From contig NZ_ARWB01000001.1 in the NCBI RefSeq assembly GCF_000384475.1, positions 3,227,039-3,291,038 on the forward strand: DNA of 64,000 nt, read 5' to 3'. The notes under the pieces were generated by a model. That model was not told where the DNA came from, ran no database searches, and saw only the letters and a list, made by a program, of their open reading frames with translations. Both the position numbers and the translations under genes were made by a program. Below are positions 60,789 to 64,000 of this stretch, piece after piece (positions within the stretch are counted from its first letter, which is position 1; each line of letters begins with the position of its first letter). This DNA comes from Methylopila sp. M107 (lineage in GTDB: Bacteria; Pseudomonadota; Alphaproteobacteria; Rhizobiales; Methylopilaceae).

Positions 60789-60841
60789 CGGCGCTTCGCC
60801 GTCCGCGAACGACCCGAAATTGAACTTTTGAGGACCGCCGC

Positions 60842-61453
60842 ATGCATCTTTCGATTGTCGGGGCCACGGGCTTCATTGGCTCGCAGATCGTGGGCGAGGC
60901 CCTGTCGCGCGGCCATGCGGTGACCGGGATCGCGCGGAACCCGGGAAAGCTTGCTGCGCGCGACGGACTGACGGCCGTTGCGGCCGACGCCGCCGACCCG
61001 GACCAACTCGCGAAGTCTCTCGCCGGAAGCGACGCCTTCGTCGTCTCGGTGACGTGGACCAACAACGACGTCGAAAAGATCCTTTCGGCGCTCAGGAGCG
61101 CGGGGGCGACGCGCGCGATCTTCGTGGTCGGCGCCGGCAGCTTGGGAATGCCGGACGGACGGCTGTGGCTCGACCATATGATCGAGCAGGGGATCGCCCC
61201 TCCGACCTCGCGCAAGGCGCTCGAAGCGCTGCGGACCCTGCGGAGCGTGAGCGACATCGACTGGGTCGCCGTCTCGCCGTCTCGCGACATAGAACCCGGA
61301 CAGCGCACCGGACAGTTCCGCCTCGGGCAAGACGACCTGCTCACGGATGAGGAGGGCGGCAGCCGCATCACCACGCAGGACTTCGCTGTCGCGATACTCG
61401 ACGAAATCGAAACTCCGACGATGCATCGCCGCCGTTTCACGGTCGGTTACTGA
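60842..61453 (+). CDS. NAD(P)-binding NmrA/SDR-a-type protein
   Basis: 203 residues from the ATG at 60842, GAGGACC upstream. Rossmann start MHLSIVGATGFIGSQIVGEAL with GATGFIG nucleotide motif, then DAFVVSVTW and AIFVVGAGSLGMPDGRLWL. The family covers atypical short-chain dehydrogenases and redox sensors; no YxxxK active site is evident. Shares one base with the next gene's start. Confidence 0.88.
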   Translation: MHLSIVGATGFIGSQIVGEALSRGHAVTGIARNPGKLAARDGLTAVAADAADPDQLAKSLAGSDAFVVSVTWTNNDVEKILSALRSAGATRAIFVVGAGSLGMPDGRLWLDHMIEQGIAPPTSRKALEALRTLRSVSDIDWVAVSPSRDIEPGQRTGQFRLGQDDLLTDEEGGSRITTQDFAVAILDEIETPTMHRRRFTVGY

Positions 61454-62223
61454 TGTCGGAGATCGATGAGATGACCGCGCCGAGGATCGCCCTCGTCACG
61501 GGCGGCAGCAGAGGCATCGGCCGGAACGCGGCCGTGAACATCGCGCGCCGAGGCGTCGGCGTGGCGCTCACCTATCATTCCGACCAAACGCAAGCGGCTG
61601 CGGCGGTCGCGGAAATCCGCTCATTCGGCGGCAAGGCCGTCGCCTTGCGGCTCGACACCGGAAACCTCGCCTCGCTCGACCCCTTCGTCGCGGAGTTCCG
61701 TCAGGCGCTGAAGGAGCATTGGGGAAGCGAAACGTTCGATTTCCTGGTCAACAACGCCGGCGTCGGACTCAACACGCCGATCGTCGACGCAACGGAAGAA
61801 AACTTCGATCTGCTGATGAACATCCACCTGAAGGGCGTGTTCTTCCTGACGCAGAAACTGCTGTCGGTGATGGCCGACGGCGGGCGCATCATCAACGTCA
61901 CGAGCGGTCTCGCCCGTTCTTCGGAAGCGGGCTACGCGCTCTACGCCATGATGAAGGGCGGCGTCGAGGTCTTCACGCGCTACCTCGCCTACGAGCTCGG
62001 CGCTCGCGGCATCACCGCCAACACGGTCGCTCCGGGTCCGATCGCAACGGATTTCGGAGGCGGCGCCGTTCGCGCCGCGGCGGACCATATCGGGAAGGTC
62101 ACGGCGCTCGGCCGGGTCGGGTTGCCCGAGGACATCGGTCCCATGATCGCCTCGCTGCTGTCGGAGGACAACCGGTGGGTGAACGCGCAGCGCATCGAAG
62201 TGACCGGCGGCATGAACATCTGA
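61453..62223 (+). CDS. Short-chain dehydrogenase/reductase
   Basis: 256 residues from the ATG at 61453; ATG at 61471 is an alternative. Cofactor motif TGGSRGIGRNA, NNAGVG, catalytic serine region NVTSGLARSS and YALYAMMKGG (Tyr-x3-Lys), then VAPGPIATDF and the C-terminal VTGGMNI. Classical SDR of the FabG type, reducing or oxidising a carbonyl/alcohol. Substrate within the island's pathway unknown. Confidence 0.92.
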   Translation: MSEIDEMTAPRIALVTGGSRGIGRNAAVNIARRGVGVALTYHSDQTQAAAAVAEIRSFGGKAVALRLDTGNLASLDPFVAEFRQALKEHWGSETFDFLVNNAGVGLNTPIVDATEENFDLLMNIHLKGVFFLTQKLLSVMADGGRIINVTSGLARSSEAGYALYAMMKGGVEVFTRYLAYELGARGITANTVAPGPIATDFGGGAVRAAADHIGKVTALGRVGLPEDIGPMIASLLSEDNRWVNAQRIEVTGGMNI

Positions 62224-62242
62224 GGACGCCGGACAGCCAGAG

Positions 62243-64000
62243 ATGCCCGTGACCGCCGCGCCCCAAGACCCGACCGATCCGATGCGCGCGTTCGAGGCCG
62301 AGCGCCGCAGGCACCTCATCGAGGCGACGATCGAGACAATTTCGGAAGTCGGTTTCAAGGCGGCGTCGCTGGGCGAGATCGCGCGTCGGGCCGGCGTCTC
62401 GCAAGGCCTGTTCGCGCACTATTTTGGCGACAAGGAAGGTCTGCTCGAGGCGACCGTACGTTTCATGGCGTCGCGTCTCGCAAGCGCGCTTGCGGCGCGC
62501 TTGCGAGACGCGCGGACTCCGCTCGAACGCGTTCTCGCGGTGCCCGAGACCGCGCTCGCGCGCCAGGAGTTCCACCGTCGCACCAGCGCCGTCTGGCTGG
62601 CCTTCTGGGGGCAGATCCTGCACTCGACCGCGATTCGCCGCGTGCAGTCGATCTACCAGAGGCGGATGCGTTCGAACCTTCGCCATGGTCTGCGCGAGCT
62701 GATCGCGCCCGAGCGTCTCGACCATGCGGTCGCGTTCATCGCCGCGACCATCGACGGCGTCTGGCTGCAATCGCACGCGACGCCGGACGTGCGCGGCGAC
62801 GGAAGCGAGGCGCGCGCCGCCGTCCGGGAGTTGATTAGGACGCTGATCTCGCGGGAGTCGGAACTTCGTAGGCTTGCAGGAGCCGAGCGCGGCGCCCCGG
62901 CTTTGCGGCTCCGCTCCTGGGCGCCGGCGGATGACGGCGCGACGGACGCATGGCGCCAGATCGCGCGCGACGAACGTGCGGTCATCCTGCGGCGGGTCGC
63001 CGACCGTCTGCGCGACGAGCGCAGGATCGTCGCGCGGCTCGAAGCGCGCGACACGCTGAGGCCGATCTCCGACATCGAGCGTCATGATCTGCCGCTCGTG
63101 ATCCGACTGTTCGAACGGGCCGCCGAGGCTGCGGCCGCCCCCGTGATGGACCGCGTCGGCCTCGGCTCGGGAGAATTCGGCTTTCTCAGTCGCGAGCCGC
63201 TCAATCGTGTGGTGGTGCGCGCCCGCCGGACGGCGCCGCTGCTCGAAGCGGCGCGGACCGCAGCGCCGGCGCTCGCCGCTGGCGCGACGGCGCTCCTGTG
63301 TTCGTCCGCCCGAAAGGCGCGCGCGCTGCAACGTCTCGCCGAGACGCTGCGCGAGGCGGGGGCGCCGGAGTCCGCTCTGGGCGTCGCCTGCGGTGCGGAC
63401 GCTGAACGCATGATGCTCTCGGCGATCGGGCCGGATTGGTCGCAGGATTCGGCGAAGTCGGCGGTCGTCGTCTTGTATCACGACGACATCCGCACGGTCG
63501 CGAGCGCCTTGCTTCGAGGGCCGAGGCGCTGGGCGCGGGCGCGCTCACTCAGCGAAACGCTGATCTTCGCGGCCGAGCCCATCCGTCACGAGCTCGTGGA
63601 ATGTCTCCGCTCCGAGGCGGCCTCGCTCGCGCTTGGCGACCCCACCGAGTCCGAAACCGAAGTCGGTCCGATGATCGATCGGCCGCATCTGGAGCGGACG
63701 CTCGACTTGCTCCAGCAAGCAACGAGGGAGGGCGCGAAGTTACGGATCGGGGGACGGGCTCTCGAAACCGAAGGTCGTAGCCGCTCGGTTTTTCTCAGGC
63801 CGACGGTTCTCGCCAACTGCAACGAAAACATGGACCTCGCCCGCGCGTCGACCCATGCGCCGATCGTCATGGTGTGCGGCTATGAGGACGAGGCGGAACT
63901 CGTCTGTCGCCTCGGTCGCCTCGGTCGAGATCTGTCGCTTGGGGTCTATGGCCGAGACGCCGATCATGCGGGCCGCCTCGCCCGAGAAGCGCGCGTCGGC
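62243..64000 (+). CDS. BetI-like TetR regulator fused to a catalytically dead aldehyde dehydrogenase domain (C-terminus beyond window)
   Basis: The frame is open from the ATG at 62243 to the window end (586 residues seen), 19 bp after the SDR gene. Residues 1-205 match BetI: HTH ASLGEIARRAGVSQGLFAHY, then RRTSAVWLAFWGQILHST and IDGVWLQSHA. Residues about 225-586 follow the aldehyde dehydrogenase fold: RAVILRRVADRLRDERRIVA, ALRR-type linker, EVGPMIDRPHLERTLDLL, GGRAL and FLRPTVLANC. Ungapped alignment to the ALDH at 55405 puts Ser435 at the catalytic cysteine (RARSLSET against GQICVAGS) and Gln at the general-base glutamate (QDSAK against ELGGK). Inferred role: aldehyde- or cofactor-sensing repressor. 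Confidence 0.82.
   Translation, partial: MPVTAAPQDPTDPMRAFEAERRRHLIEATIETISEVGFKAASLGEIARRAGVSQGLFAHYFGDKEGLLEATVRFMASRLASALAARLRDARTPLERVLAVPETALARQEFHRRTSAVWLAFWGQILHSTAIRRVQSIYQRRMRSNLRHGLRELIAPERLDHAVAFIAATIDGVWLQSHATPDVRGDGSEARAAVRELIRTLISRESELRRLAGAERGAPALRLRSWAPADDGATDAWRQIARDERAVILRRVADRLRDERRIVARLEARDTLRPISDIERHDLPLVIRLFERAAEAAAAPVMDRVGLGSGEFGFLSREPLNRVVVRARRTAPLLEAARTAAPALAAGATALLCSSARKARALQRLAETLREAGAPESALGVACGADAERMMLSAIGPDWSQDSAKSAVVVLYHDDIRTVASALLRGPRRWARARSLSETLIFAAEPIRHELVECLRSEAASLALGDPTESETEVGPMIDRPHLERTLDLLQQATREGAKLRIGGRALETEGRSRSVFLRPTVLANCNENMDLARASTHAPIVMVCGYEDEAELVCRLGRLGRDLSLGVYGRDADHAGRLAREARVG

Noticed and set aside
1-64000. tRNA, rRNA or CRISPR features
   Set aside because: No cloverleaf-like segment, rRNA signature or regularly spaced repeats noticed by eye; a covariance-model scan was not possible.

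Overview
The window is GC-rich, densely packed bacterial DNA. It looks like the chromosome of a methylotrophic or facultatively methylotrophic alphaproteobacterium of the Hyphomicrobiales (for example a Methylopila or Hansschlegelia relative; this is inference). Supporting signs are a 401-residue NAD-dependent formate dehydrogenase, an oxalate/formate-type transporter, a CXXCW rhodanese of the PQQ-pathway family, a fccAB-soxYZ cluster, and short palindromic intergenic repeats of rhizobial style. No rRNA, tRNA or CRISPR array was seen. The first and last genes run off the window.

Layout. 1-6.4 kb: amine catabolism by gamma-glutamylation (ethanolamine-type permease, glutamine-synthetase-like ligase, aldehyde and alcohol dehydrogenases) facing an RpiR regulator across a perfect 16-bp palindrome. 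6.5-15.3 kb: mixed metabolism (CoxG-like protein, FAH hydrolase, PiT phosphate transporter, molybdopterin oxidoreductase, MocR regulator with a DMT exporter and PaiB). 15.4-22.0 kb: a two-gene operon of an M48-type metalloprotease and a 1822-residue pseudokinase/DUF4011/SF1 helicase/Vsr-like nuclease/WGR protein, a candidate phage-defence system. 22.2-25.1 kb: fccAB-soxYZ-rhodanese. 25.2-29.0 kb: MolBCA-like metal-oxyanion ABC transporter with DUF2478 and a ModE-type HTH protein. 29.1-34.8 kb: OFA transporter behind a sigma-54 promoter, with an NtrC-type regulator and sensor kinase, then an HPP-family protein. 35.1-37.5 kb: formate dehydrogenase and a LysR regulator.

37.6-44.9 kb appears to be a single regulon. 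An OmpR-type two-component system, a small secreted protein, a COG4705 membrane protein and an uncharacterised operon (58-residue membrane peptide, Fe(II)/2OG oxygenase, membrane ATP-grasp protein) all carry an 11-bp-period CTAA direct repeat upstream. An IS630 element has inserted at the edge of one copy.

45.1-64.0 kb is a catabolic island. It holds an LLM monooxygenase, alpha/beta hydrolase, MoaF-like protein, FAD oxidoreductase, sugar-type ABC importer, aldehyde dehydrogenase, VOC dioxygenase and an IclR regulator. The IclR gene faces an operon of FAH hydrolase, CMD protein, flavin reductase, SnoaL-like protein, NmrA, SDR and a BetI-type TetR domain fused to a catalytically dead aldehyde dehydrogenase. 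Three intergenic regions in the island share paired 19-bp operators exactly 21 bp apart, linking the monooxygenase to its probable flavin reductase 13 kb away.
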